A stretch of DNA of 34,894 bases from Nonomuraea solani (GCF_900108335.1 NZ_FNVT01000049.1:1-34894), one strand, 5' to 3'. Positions 26,801 through 33,689 are shown, counted from the stretch's first letter. Notes: a model not told the origin generated them from the letters alone. Numbers and translations: made by a program.

Positions 26801-28965
26801 ACGACGGCGACGCCACCTACACCTACGACGCCTTCGACCGCATGCTCACCCGCCAAAAAGCCGGCAACCAGGAGCGGTTCGTCTACGCCGGCCTCGGCAA
26901 CGACATCATCGCCATCACCAACGCCGGCGGTGCCGTGCAATCCAGTTACGGCCGCGACCCCGTCGGTGGCCTGGTCAGCGTCAAGGAAGGCGGCAACCCC
27001 GCCACCGGCGCCCTGACCGACCTCCACCACGACCTGGTCGGCACCTTCACCGGTACCGCCCTATCCAGCACCACCAGCTACAACCCCTTCGGCGAAGTCA
27101 CCGCCCAGAGCGGCACCAAACCAGCGCTCGGCTACCAGAGCGAATACACCGACCCCGACACCGGCAACGTCAACATGCACGCCCGCTGGTACCAGCCCGG
27201 CACCGGCACCTTCACCTCCCGCGACACCTGGACGCTGTCACCCACGCCGTCCATCCAAGCCAACCGATACACCTACGTAAACGGCAACCCGCTCGTCGCC
27301 ACCGACCCCACCGGCCACGTCCTGATGATGGAAGCCGGCAATGGCACAGCCGTGATGGTGGCGCCCAACGAGACACACCCAAAGGGATATTCTCCGCCCA
27401 AACCGTACGTGGCGCCGCCCAAGCCCAAGACGAACCCCACGCCCAAGACCAACCCCACGCCGCCGACCCCCAAACAAGAGCCCGCAAAAACACCGGGGCC
27501 AGGAAAAATCTGGAAAACAGCCGGCAATGCTTTCGTGAAGACCAATCTACTCATCTTTGCGATCGCGCTTGTGCAACAAACCTCGCCGAAAAAGGTATAC
27601 CTCGATCCCCCGCTGGAGAGGATCGAAACTACGTTGCCCCACCCATCGAATCCGAAACCGCATGAGCCGCCCCCACCAAAGGACTGCAAGCCCGCGAGTA
27701 GGTGCAAGACGCCGCCGCCGAAGGGCTGCAATCCTGCGAGTAGGTGCAAGACGCCGCCGCCGAAGGGCTGCAATCCTGCGAGTAGGTGCAAGACGCCGCC
27801 GCCGAAGGGCTGCAATCCTGCGAGCAAGTGCAAGGAACCAGCAAAGGACTGCAAGCCTGCGAGCAAATGTAAGACGGATGGAAAGGGTGCTTTTGAAGCA
27901 CTGGCCAAGGCCATAGCAGATCTTTTGAAGAAGCACTCATCTATCGACGGATGTACTGTTCCTTGGCAGCCGTGTGCCAACCCAGATGCCATCCCGGTGG
28001 ACGACGCCTCCCTCGCGACGCCCGAGGGTGTGGGCGACCCTAGCGCCGATAACATCATCAACTGCGATGAATCCTTGCAGTTTACCGGGCTATGCAAAGA
28101 TGGCGCCTTTGCGGTCGATCCCGACGAAGCGACCGATTTGTACGGAGACCCGGGGTCTCCGACCTCCAGCTCGTGTGACGAGGGCAACAGCTTCGTTCCC
28201 GGCACCAAAGTGCTGATGGCCGACGGCAGCACCAAGGCCATCGAAGACATCAAGATCGGCGATCGCGTAGTCGCAAGCGACCCCACGACAGGCCGCACGG
28301 CAGTCAGGTCCGTAACGGCTTTGATCACAGGACAGGGCAAGAAAGACCTCGTCGAAATCACTGTGGACACCGATGGTAGCCAAGGAACCGCCACCAGCAC
28401 GGTCACCGCTACAGACAACCACCCCTTCTGGGTACCTGCCCTCCGAGAGTGGGTGGATGCCGGGCAACTGAGGTCCGGGACATGGCTGCGAACGTCTGCG
28501 GGCGCCTACGTCCAGATCACCGCAGTCAAGGCATGGACGACGGTCCAACGGGTGCACAACCTGACGGTCGATGACCTCCACACGTACTACGTCCTGGCCG
28601 GAGCAACTTCGGTACTCGTCCATAATTCGAACAGAATTTGTGGCAAGTCAGCGCTGGATAATGGGGACTGGCAGCATATTCTGGACCGCCATCGACCCGG
28701 TGGTGCACTGGTCGACGACGAGGCGAGTATCCTCACTGGTAAAGAGAACAAGGTCCGTCAGAGGATTATTGACACCATCAATCGCGGCACTCCCAAGCCG
28801 AACACGCCAGATCCGGTCACTGGCGACCCGCGACCTGGGAAGATCTACGAATGGGATTTCGGTGCTACGGTCGGCAAAGCTGGTCCGGAAAATGGGAGCG
28901 GAAATTTGAATAAAATCCGCGTGATCGTGAATGAGGGCAAAGTTGTGACCGCCTTCCCGTTCTAA
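20803..28965 (+). CDS. Giant secreted Rhs/YD-repeat polymorphic toxin with LamG, Hint and nuclease tip
   Basis: The 2720-residue product starts (GTG) with a long signal peptide (A-V-L-L-T-V-L-T-P-G-L-L, cleavage near 42). It then has a DUF6531-like entry module (S-Y-N-S-L-D-A-R-R-D-G-L-F-G-V-G-W), a LamG/concanavalin-like domain (about 484-743), dozens of YD repeats to about 2100, and the RHS core end (H-A-R-W-Y-Q-P-G-T-G-T-F-T-S-R-D, about 2130). A Pro-rich, Cys-repeat linker (about 2293-2360), a Hint domain (about 2463-2608, ending V-L-V-H-N) and a 110-residue tip follow. In the tip, H2625-x4-H2630 and a final R-V-I-V-N-E-G-K-V-V-T-A-F-P recall BECR-fold (EndoU/barnase-like) RNases. The Rhs shell probably encapsulates and releases the toxin. 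Composition becomes AT-richer after about 27330, as expected for an exchanged tip. The stop codon lies in the target site of an IS. Confidence 0.9.
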   Translation: MRRFLSWARTPRSMTGMTAVLLTVLTPGLLQMAPQPVAVAFAAATPVDVTAVAQGSGEVPRQTLGSFKGLASLVPASVTTATPSSGTASDMEVPKGSAAADNAVRDQDPRSAPSPSGDDGEALASGVARAEALDAAASPVVADMWPLNGAQAGSLTPTLVAHATDGTAPYTYLFSLCASPEGEESASDPSTWCGGTRPITSGTLPAGVNAWKVPAGSLKWGTTYAWQVQVTAAAGGSVTSGYRVLVTAARQPTVGAQLAAGSQNGQDFGPSSGNYTSTAVDASVATVGPDLSVVRSYNSLDARRDGLFGVGWSTRYDMKVVAEPGGSLLVTYPDGKRLRFAPKGDGTFQAPSGMYAALAEVSGGGWKLRDKTSTVYHFSAQGRLAKITDNRGRAQDLTYGTDGKLDKITGVGGRSLTFTWTGAHVTGVATDPVNGRSLTWTYGYDGDKLISVCQAEAAPNCTRYDYGTGSPYRGVVEDDEPVGYWRLDEPAVKPTPTPTPDPTAQPTTCPRDCEPEPTTKAESWGWGAGEATYKEVSLEQPGALVGTANTAASFSGTSRVRLPDHALARLADQLSLELWFKTSTSGMLAYAAPKEPVMTERDDGGSPLLYVGTDGKLRGQFRILDAGGAPRIDPITSAASVTNGQWHHVVLAGSGNTQTLYLDGVAVGTLTGTIDHNWLGYASIGDGITKTGWPAAKPPNSGAGLTAWGFAGQIDEVAVYDQALSAGQSTAHYAARAAAPHALAKITLPSGRVWADNTYDPAKDRLLTHTDQHGGTWKLTTPSPIDPKTGIATISYSDPQGGTLSYQYDAWRGNRLKSWTDQKAQKTSVLYDSAGYLQEVTAPNGDVTNTSHDGRGNMLATATCTPLPAAQSAAEDYDNPYTCFRQGDSVATRSWGAYHVNKDDDFDPRNDLLHTVRDGRSSSPTDNTYATTAEYNQYGEEIKQTTPATLDFPNGRSNSVAYTDGSEPAVGGGTTPAGLVKTRTDAKNNVTTFGYNAAGDLAEQSDPAGLATTYEHDTLGRVTTQTQISDAEPGGVKTTFTYDNLNRLATQTSAGVKNEITSVTHTAKAGYTYDPDGNTLTATVTDLTGGDPARTTTYTYDAYGHQESATDPEGGVVRTTWNRLGLQATVTNQLGSVFGYAYTERWEHAATTLKNWTGSPVSPQPAKDIVLESFSYDPAGRLAASLDSMGRKTSFTYYADGRLSKVIGEGVKLNDSATPKNVTLQASTYDRAGNLTKRVSGEGFTATDYVYDAASRLTSATLDPGNLKRKTVFAYDANDQVTKETRTGAAGGTREESVTYAYNAVGILTRQTVENGDDDLTTTWTVDDRGLTTAVTDPRGTADGASAADYTTTSRYDAFGRLIEIKVPSVTIEKAGAAGQGRPTTRIGYNSAGWETHVVDPEGRLSTTGFDRMGRRTSLTAMPYTPPGGTQVTPKMAYAYDAAGRPTKLTDARGQITTGEYDALGNLVRVTDPPAAPGQPAGQWIAEHDLAGETLATIDPTGARAQATYDDLGRQITQTVLERKPANAAYTTKLYYNDAGYLTKEVLPGDKITDYELNAAGQVETVTDPARDITTYTYDLAGRPAKTTNVAIGNATIGEYDLAGRLTGVKSLDDTGATVRTVGLGYDAAGNPTRSTSGEGHITRRSYDATNLLTELIEPVSASESITTRFGYDATGAQTRLTDGRGNATWTGYNTLGLIETLTEPATSAHPNPADRTWTHVYDAAGNETALLQPGGVRHDKQYDNLNRLTKISGSGAGIVAGDKTYGYDLADRPTTVSDQQLEYNDRSLLTKLTPPTGTGTAFAYDALGNPTQRIDVTGTTTYTWDADSRLKTVTDPVSGRTNTYAYDGADRLKTITSANPANTQTYTYDALDRAKTHTLTGSSGGQLAKITYGWDKDDNLTSKATEGLAGAGTNTYGYDHAGRLTSWTGPDGTTTAYAWDAAGNRTKAGDKTYTYDERNRLTAGDGSTYTYTPRGTLAGQTKNGNTRNLTFDAFDRLINDGDATYTYDAFDRMLTRQKAGNQERFVYAGLGNDIIAITNAGGAVQSSYGRDPVGGLVSVKEGGNPATGALTDLHHDLVGTFTGTALSSTTSYNPFGEVTAQSGTKPALGYQSEYTDPDTGNVNMHARWYQPGTGTFTSRDTWTLSPTPSIQANRYTYVNGNPLVATDPTGHVLMMEAGNGTAVMVAPNETHPKGYSPPKPYVAPPKPKTNPTPKTNPTPPTPKQEPAKTPGPGKIWKTAGNAFVKTNLLIFAIALVQQTSPKKVYLDPPLERIETTLPHPSNPKPHEPPPPKDCKPASRCKTPPPKGCNPASRCKTPPPKGCNPASRCKTPPPKGCNPASKCKEPAKDCKPASKCKTDGKGAFEALAKAIADLLKKHSSIDGCTVPWQPCANPDAIPVDDASLATPEGVGDPSADNIINCDESLQFTGLCKDGAFAVDPDEATDLYGDPGSPTSSSCDEGNSFVPGTKVLMADGSTKAIEDIKIGDRVVASDPTTGRTAVRSVTALITGQGKKDLVEITVDTDGSQGTATSTVTATDNHPFWVPALREWVDAGQLRSGTWLRTSAGAYVQITAVKAWTTVQRVHNLTVDDLHTYYVLAGATSVLVHNSNRICGKSALDNGDWQHILDRHRPGGALVDDEASILTGKENKVRQRIIDTINRGTPKPNTPDPVTGDPRPGKIYEWDFGATVGKAGPENGSGNLNKIRVIVNEGKVVTAFPF
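27679..27879 (+). repeat. 42-bp coding tandem repeats, Cys/Pro-rich linker in the Rhs protein
   Basis: Five units start at 27679, 27721, 27763, 27805 and 27844. Units 2 and 3 are identical; unit 4 is 39 bp. Each encodes 13-14 residues of the form K-[G/D]-C-[N/K]-P-A-S-[R/K]-C-K followed by T-P-P-P. The block separates the RHS core from the Hint domain. The paired cysteines could cross-link in the extracellular space. Confidence 0.85.
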
Positions 28966-28966
28966 G
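28962..28966. repeat. Target-site duplication CTAAG, left copy
   Basis: CTAAG directly precedes the left end of the IS and contains the TAA stop codon of the Rhs gene. It is repeated at 30718-30722 directly after the right end. Confidence 0.85.
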
Positions 28967-30717
28967 CCTGAATCCACGGCGTGATTTCGTCTGATCGTTT
29001 TCTGGTCCAATTCCTCCACGAGGACCGGTTCCGCAGGTGAAGGGGCTGTTTTCGGGCGTGGAAGGGTCGCCGTGCTCGGGTCGCGGCTTGTCCGGGTGCG
29101 TTCGGGGGCTCGGGGTGCGCCTGGGCGCGGGTGACCGTGGAGGTAGTCGACGTTATGTGACCTGGATTTTCGGCTGGTCAGGCCGCGGCGAAGGCGGGTG
29201 GATCGTGGGTGGCGGTGAAGGCGCCGGTCCAGGCGGGCTGCCAGCGCCATCGCTGGGGTAGGTGCAGGGTGAGGTGGCCGCGCCCGTCGGCCGGGCCGTG
29301 CCGGGCCAGGCGGGCGGACACGACGATGAAGTGGCGGCGCAGGGTCGCGCCGCGTGCTTTGGCATGGAAGGCCGAGGCCAGAGAGCCCAAGCCGCGCAGC
29401 AGGTTGTGGGTGATGGCCGTCAGCGTGAGCCACGCGGCGTTCGTGGTGAACGCGCCCGAGGGCATGTGCGCGAGCGGCCCGTTGATCAAGTCGGCGTTGA
29501 CCTGCTCCTGCACCGCGTGGTCACGATGGTGCGCCTCGGCCTGGATGAGGGTATAGGGGCTGTCGGTGAAGATCGGGTAGTAGCGCCAGGCCGGGAACAG
29601 TTCGTCTTGACCACACCCCGCCTGCTCGTTGCGCATTTTGACGCGGCGCACGATCAGCCGGGCGCCGGCGGCCTTGCCCTTCTTCGTGGTGAAGGCGGTG
29701 TAGCCGATCTCGGCGACCTGCGCATCGGAGACCCAGCTACCGGCCTGCTCATCGAAGATCGCCCGCGGGTACTTGATGGGGGTCCAGGCGTCCTCATCGA
29801 TGGCGGCGATCGCGGCTTTGACCCTGGGGTCGAGTTTGGCGGTGACCGAGAAGCGGGTGTCGTTGTCACGGCAGGCAGCGATGACGCCGGCGTTGTAGAA
29901 CGCGCTGTCACCGCGCAGGATGAGGGTGCCGGTGCAGCCCGCTTGACGGGCGGTGCCGATGGACTCGCGGACCGCCGAGGCGGCACCGCGGGGCCGACCC
30001 GGCCGTGCCACCACGCAACCGGCTGGCGGCCACCACCGGAGCCGACAGCGGCGTGGACAAGGTGACGGTCAACGCGTTCAGCCCCCTGACCAGGACACTC
30101 TTTCCCTGGATCTTGGTATGTCCGAAGCCGGAGCCCTGCTTGGCATACCCGTAGGTGCGCCGCTGCATCGAGTCGATATCCAAGAACGCCAGCACGTCCT
30201 TGCCGGGCAGCAGCGGGGTGCAGGCGGCCAGCGCCGCCAGCATCTGGCGCGCGACCTTGTCGAGCTGGCGCACGTTGCCCCACGTGAATACGCGCACAAA
30301 CGATCCCAGGGTGGACGGGGCACGGATCCCGGTGAACATCTTGTCCATCCCGCCGTGCCGCAGCAGGTCCAGGTCGTCAATGCTGTCAGCACCGCAGGCC
30401 ATCCCGGCCACGATCGAGACCACCTTCGCCGGCGCGTTGACCCCCTCGGCCGCGCCCAGCGCCACGTGCTCGCCGACCAGCCGCTCCAGCCCGCACCGCT
30501 CGGCCAGTCGCAGCGCCGGAGCCAGCCCCGCGTAGGAGATCACATGCTCGTCATCGAAGATCGCCTGGGTACGGCTGGCGGCATGGGAGAATCTCAACTT
30601 ATGAGGTGTCCTTTGCAGCGGGGCGATGGAGCGTAGAGAACTCCCATCCTCCCAGCTCGGAGGGCACCTCACTTCATTTCGCGGCTCTCGCCTCGAGTTT
30701 CACGCCGTGGATCCAGG
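28967..30717 (-). mobile_element. IS1380-family insertion sequence, 1751 bp
   Basis: The left end CCTGAATCCACGGCGTGA (28967-28984) and the inverted right end CCTGGATCCACGGCGTGA (30700-30717) differ at one of 18 positions. CTAAG flanks both ends. Removing the element and one CTAAG joins the Rhs stop codon to a ribosome-binding site and the start of the next gene with 27 bp between them. The transposase inside is on the minus strand and frameshifted. Confidence 0.88.
29178..30672 (-). pseudogene. IS1380-family transposase, frameshifted
   Basis: Two overlapping frames together make a nearly complete transposase. The first (30672 to about 30000) holds the N-terminal half (AIFDDEHVISYAGLAPALRL, D-V-L-A-F-L-D-I-D-S, G-Y-A-K-Q-G-S-G-F-G-H-T-K) and runs to L-S-A-P-V-V-A-A-S-R-L-R-G-G. 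The second frame continues with R-G-A-A-S-A-V-R-E-S-I-G-T-A, T-L-I-L-R-G-D-S-A-F-Y and the C-terminal Y-R/helical region (Q-E-Q-V-N-A-D-L-I-N-G-P). The switch lies near a GC-rich stretch around 29985-30005. Members of this family are normally read as one frame, so a one-base indel or a sequencing error is likely. The well-preserved ends suggest a recent insertion. Confidence 0.8.
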
Positions 30718-30722
30718 CTAAG
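30718..30722. repeat. Target-site duplication CTAAG, right copy
   Basis: CTAAG directly follows the right inverted repeat of the IS1380-family element and matches 28962-28966. Confidence 0.85.
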
Positions 30723-30748
30723 TGCGAGAGCCTTCTGCAAGGAGGAAC

Positions 30749-31213
30749 ATGATTCATCTTTCCTTCTCTCTTCCGGAGTCGGACTCGCCCTGGCTGAGGA
30801 CCTGGGAAAGGGCTAAACAGGGCGATCCTGTGGATCTTCCGGAGATTGACCTTCGCTACAAGTACTTCGGCGTTAATGTCGAGATGGTCATAGACGGCGT
30901 GGAGGTCATCTCGAAGAGAAGATTTGTGACACTCGTTGATCTGGCCCTTTCGCTTTCTCACGCGAAGAGGCGTCTCTTGTCAGGAGAAGATGTGGCGTTT
31001 GGCTTCACGGAGAGCGAAGAGGTTATCCGTCTGCGTTGCGATGGCGATCTCATTGCCGTGACCTCTTCAAAACATCCCTGGCGGGTTGCTGTCGAGCGTG
31101 AGGAGCTCGCGAGTGCTTTCTCTGACTTTCTCCGCGAGGTGCATTATTATCTGACTTCAGAGATTCCCGGATTGGCGGCTAATTCGGTGATTCGGAAAAT
31201 CTTGCCGGAATAG
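30749..31213 (+). CDS. Probable immunity protein for the Rhs toxin tip
   Basis: I choose the ATG at 30749, because AGGAGG lies four bases upstream; the GTG at 30722 overlaps the target-site duplication. The 154-residue product is soluble and has an alpha/beta pattern (HLSFSLPESDSPWLRTWERA, R-F-V-T-L-V-D-L-A-L-S-L-S-H-A, A-F-G-F-T-E-S-E-E-V-I-R-L-R, E-I-P-G-L-A-A-N). It resembles small actinobacterial proteins found after Rhs tips (DUF7878-like by impression). Before the IS insertion the gene started 27 bp after the toxin stop, the usual toxin-immunity spacing. It is followed by a terminator. GC content is lower than in the Rhs shell and similar to the toxin tip. The assignment as immunity is inferred from position. 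Confidence 0.7.
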   Translation: MIHLSFSLPESDSPWLRTWERAKQGDPVDLPEIDLRYKYFGVNVEMVIDGVEVISKRRFVTLVDLALSLSHAKRRLLSGEDVAFGFTESEEVIRLRCDGDLIAVTSSKHPWRVAVEREELASAFSDFLREVHYYLTSEIPGLAANSVIRKILPE

Positions 31214-31252
31214 CTCTGACCATCCTCGAAATAAGTAAAGTGTTATGCGCGG

Positions 31253-31293
31253 AGGCTCCGCCGAAGTGATTTCCGGCGGGGCTTCTGGCTTTT
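31253..31293 (+). terminator. Rho-independent terminator after the immunity gene
   Basis: AGGCTCCGCCG and CGGCGGGGCTT form an 11-bp stem with two G-U pairs and a loop of about 10 nt, followed by CTGGCTTTT. It lies 40 bp after the stop codon. Confidence 0.65.
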
Positions 31294-31373
31294 GACGGCA
31301 ACGTCAGGGGATGACGCTGTAGCGGGTAGAGGGTGTGCCGTTCGAATATTGAGTTACGTGGTCTGAGCTGCGG

Positions 31374-31496
31374 TTACGCGGCGTGGCGGTATTCGTTTAT
31401 CGTGCCTGCAACGACGGGTTTTCGGCGGATGGATCGCAGGTCGTTGAGGTCGGTCACGTCGTGGGCGGGCTGCGTGGCGATGTCCGGGGGACGTTG
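31374..31496 (-). pseudogene. Possible C-terminal remnant of an rve-type transposase
   Basis: The minus strand reads V-T-D-L-N-D-L-R-S-I-R-R-K-P-V-V-A-G-T-I-N-E-Y-R-H-A-A and then stops at 31374. The R-R-K-P-x-x-x-G-x-I-N-E-Y-x-x-A-A ending is typical of integrase-core transposases. Nothing upstream continues it, so it would be a relic. Confidence 0.35.
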
Positions 31497-31505
31497 CTGC
31501 CGGGA

Positions 31506-31571
31506 ATGATCAAAAGGCAGATGTACGGGCGAGCCGGCTTCGCGCTCCTCCATCGCATCCTGCTCGGTTAA
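31506..31571 (+). pseudogene. C-terminal remnant of an ISL3-family transposase
   Basis: The last 21 codons read M-I-K-R-Q-M-Y-G-R-A-G-F-A-L-L-H-R-I-L-L-G and stop. This is the characteristic ending of ISL3-family transposases (K-R-Q-M-Y-G-R-A-G-F-x-L-L). The rest of the gene is absent; the element was truncated, probably by a later insertion. Confidence 0.65.
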
Positions 31572-31728
31572 CCACTGTCCGTCACCACCGAAAGTGCGCC
31601 AGAGCCGAAAACCGTACAGCCCCGCGCAAGCTCATTGAGCGCCTCAAGTACCTACGGCTGGCGAGGAGCGGCCTGCAGCCGCCTAAAGATCTTGATCCAT
31701 GGGTATTGACGTCGCTCGTGAAAGCATG

Positions 31729-31836
31729 TGATCTGACCGAAGACGGCTTGACCAGTGCTTGGACGGGTCTGCGATCAAGTCGGGCGTGTCCCGCCCGCGA
31801 ACGCTCCTATCCGGCCCTTCTCTTGGGCGTCGTGCG
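31729..31836 (+). repeat. Degenerate repeat, copy B
   Basis: This copy corresponds to 12527-12635. The identical 22-bp core is 31751-31772. It lies about 190 bp from the tRNA-Lys remnant. In the plus frame it keeps T-S-A-W-T-G-L-R-S-S-R-A-C and A-L-L-L-G-V-V-R. Confidence 0.6.
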
Positions 31837-32028
31837 GGTCTGGCTTTACAGTCCGGTCTGTGGCGGCCGATACTCGGCATCGGAAACCACCACAATTCGC
31901 CCTCGCCATCGGCCTGCCGATGTGCCGGACGCGTGCCGAAGAGCATGTGACGAGCATGAACTCGGCCATCTGCGCCTCGCAGACGACCGTCGAGAAGCGA
32001 GAAAGTGCAGGTCGGATGGGGTATGGAG

Positions 32029-32073
32029 TGGTAGGGCGCCCGGGGCTCGAACCCGGAACCTACGGATTAAAAG
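32029..32073 (-). other. Displaced 3' half of a tRNA-Lys(TTT) gene: attachment-site scar
   Basis: On the minus strand the sequence reads CTTTTAATCCGTAGG (anticodon loop with TTT), then a complete T arm with a 5-bp stem CCGGG/CCCGG around TTCGAGC, then the 3' acceptor strand GCGCCCT, A and CCA. The 5' half (D arm and 5' acceptor strand AGGGCGC) is missing: the bases upstream do not fit a tRNA. Such 3' halves are left where tyrosine-integrase elements insert into tRNA genes. By geometry the element would extend to the right, toward higher coordinates. The region 32074-32593 contains no gene that I can support and no integrase. Confidence 0.75.
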
Positions 32074-32593
32074 ACCGAAGCTTTTATGCCGGACCCTGCC
32101 TCAACGTATTCCATTGTATCGTTCTGCCCAGTTCTGCCGCTTTCAAAATGCCCGAAAATGCCGACCGGTGTTCAGGCGTGCCCATGGCCGAAGAGCAACC
32201 ACCGAGCAACCGCCGGTCAATAGCCCACCCTTGACCATTCAATTTTGTGTTGGTCTGTCGCATTTGTCTTGCGCGAAAGATCCTTCTGGTCGGGTGGCTC
32301 GAGCGATAGAACTGAGATTACGATTCTTTTCCTCGAGGTGATCGCGGGTCTTTGCGAACGATGCTTGGCCGAGATTGGCGGCGGCTGAGTTACCGGGGCG
32401 ACCCGTAGGCCCCTTCCGAGGTGTCGCAGCCGCACCGGTGCACGTCATCCGATCTGTTGGCCGTGCTGATGCTCACTAAGCGTGGCCGGCGTCTCAACTT
32501 CAGGCCCGGGTAGATTGCGAAGGGTTGCTCTACGGCCTTGCCAGGTTGTCACGCTCCGAAATTTTGTCGGTTCGCATAGTTACGGTGGTGCTC

Positions 32594-33439
32594 ATGGAAG
32601 ACCTTTCCAAGCCCGCCGCGACGGTCAGGAAGTTCGCGGAGCAGGCAGCGATGACGCTGGTGCCAGCCATCCCCGACACTGACCTCGGACACGAGGTCCG
32701 CCTCGGTCCAGACACGCTTGACCTGGCGACCTTCCTAGACACCGCCCGCCAGCACGGAGGCGGCTTGCTCTACCTGCAAGCCTCTCCGTTCGCCCCCGCT
32801 GACGATGAGAACCGGGTAGCAGACGCACCCGCCCACTTGGCCAAGCACACGGGGCAGATCGGTCAGATGGATGTTGCGTTCGCCGCGAACGGCATCGTGC
32901 ACGTTTGGCAGGACCGTACGCCCTGGTACGCCGAGTGGCGGGAACTCGCGGCAGCGGAGGCCATGCGCGCGACCTACGCTCGCGAAACCTACGAAAATGA
33001 GGACGATGATGAGCTCCGCGAACAGGAGCAGGCGCAGCGTGCCGAGCTGGTCGAGGCGCTGCTGGCCAACCCCAGCTTCCGGGCTGCCAAGGGAGTGGCC
33101 GCTCGGCGGCCGATAGCCGAGGCCATTATCCAGGCGGCCGACGTGGACTGGCCCGCGTGGAGAGCGATCCGCACCGCGTGCGAGCGGGCTGAGGAACTGG
33201 GCAGAGAGAAATACACCCACTTGAACGCGCAGCTCGACGACCTGGTCCCCGAGCTCGCGGCCGACCTGGAGTTCCAGCGCTGCCGCACAGTTCCGGCCCG
33301 GAACCAGGTTACCGAGCGGTTTCTTGTCAGCCGCGCGGACGGGTTCAGCGGACCGGTGTATCTGCGCGACGAACTACGCGCGCGGGCCCAGCGGTCGGGT
33401 AAGGCTGGAAACGGTGAAGCGGCCACTGGATTGTTCTAA
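32594..33439 (+). CDS. Hypothetical 281-aa protein
   Basis: I prefer the ATG at 32594; the open frame extends upstream to a TTG at 32525, but the extra residues look non-coding and no start has a strong Shine-Dalgarno. The product is acidic and soluble. The N-terminal half is alpha/beta with D-L-A-T-F-L-D-T-A-R-Q-H-G-G-G-L-L-Y-L-Q and D-V-A-F-A-A-N-G-I-V-H-V-W. The middle is strongly charged and helical (ENEDDDELREQEQAQRAELV), and the C-terminal third is helical with R-P-I-A-E-A-I-I-Q-A-A-D-V-D. No motif identifies an activity. It is the first gene to the right of the tRNA-Lys scar and may be cargo of the element that inserted there. Confidence 0.75.
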   Translation: MEDLSKPAATVRKFAEQAAMTLVPAIPDTDLGHEVRLGPDTLDLATFLDTARQHGGGLLYLQASPFAPADDENRVADAPAHLAKHTGQIGQMDVAFAANGIVHVWQDRTPWYAEWRELAAAEAMRATYARETYENEDDDELREQEQAQRAELVEALLANPSFRAAKGVAARRPIAEAIIQAADVDWPAWRAIRTACERAEELGREKYTHLNAQLDDLVPELAADLEFQRCRTVPARNQVTERFLVSRADGFSGPVYLRDELRARAQRSGKAGNGEAATGLF

Positions 33440-33689
33440 TCGCCGTGATCACCCCGGGTATCCGCTCCGAAATTCTGCCTAACGGCACCTTGCGTGACAG
33501 CGCGAGGGGAAGCGGAAAACCTCGGACAGGTCGGCGGTGTTGACCCCGCCGTAGGCTCGGGCGGACTGGGACATAGCAACGCGGTGGGGCTGTCGCGCTC
33601 GCTGATTGGGGGCGTCGAGCAGTTCAGGAGGCACGCGGCGCTCGGGCAGGTGGTACACCGCGCTGGAGGACATCAGGGGAGAAGCTTTG

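Noticed and set aside
22111..27030. Minus-strand open frame of 1639 codons opposite the Rhs gene
   Set aside because: It is a mirror of the YD-repeat codons (Val/Gly/Ala-rich, no domain), caused by high GC and biased third positions on the plus strand.
27679..27879. CRISPR-like array
   Set aside because: The 42-bp units are directly adjacent without spacers and are in frame within the Rhs gene.
27273..28418. Minus-strand open frame of 381 codons opposite the Rhs C terminus
   Set aside because: It overlaps well-recognised RHS-core and Hint coding sequence; its repeats are the mirror of the 42-bp units.
29985..30014. Programmed frameshift joining the two IS1380 transposase frames
   Set aside because: The family is normally a single frame, and no slippery heptamer with a structure is evident; an indel is simpler.
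32029..32110. Intact tRNA-Lys gene
   Set aside because: The D arm and the 5' acceptor strand needed to pair with GCGCCCT are absent.
31755..32234. 159-codon open frame containing G-R-P-G-L-E-P-G-T-Y-G-L-K
   Set aside because: This peptide is the antisense reading of the tRNA-Lys 3' half, a well-known false gene.
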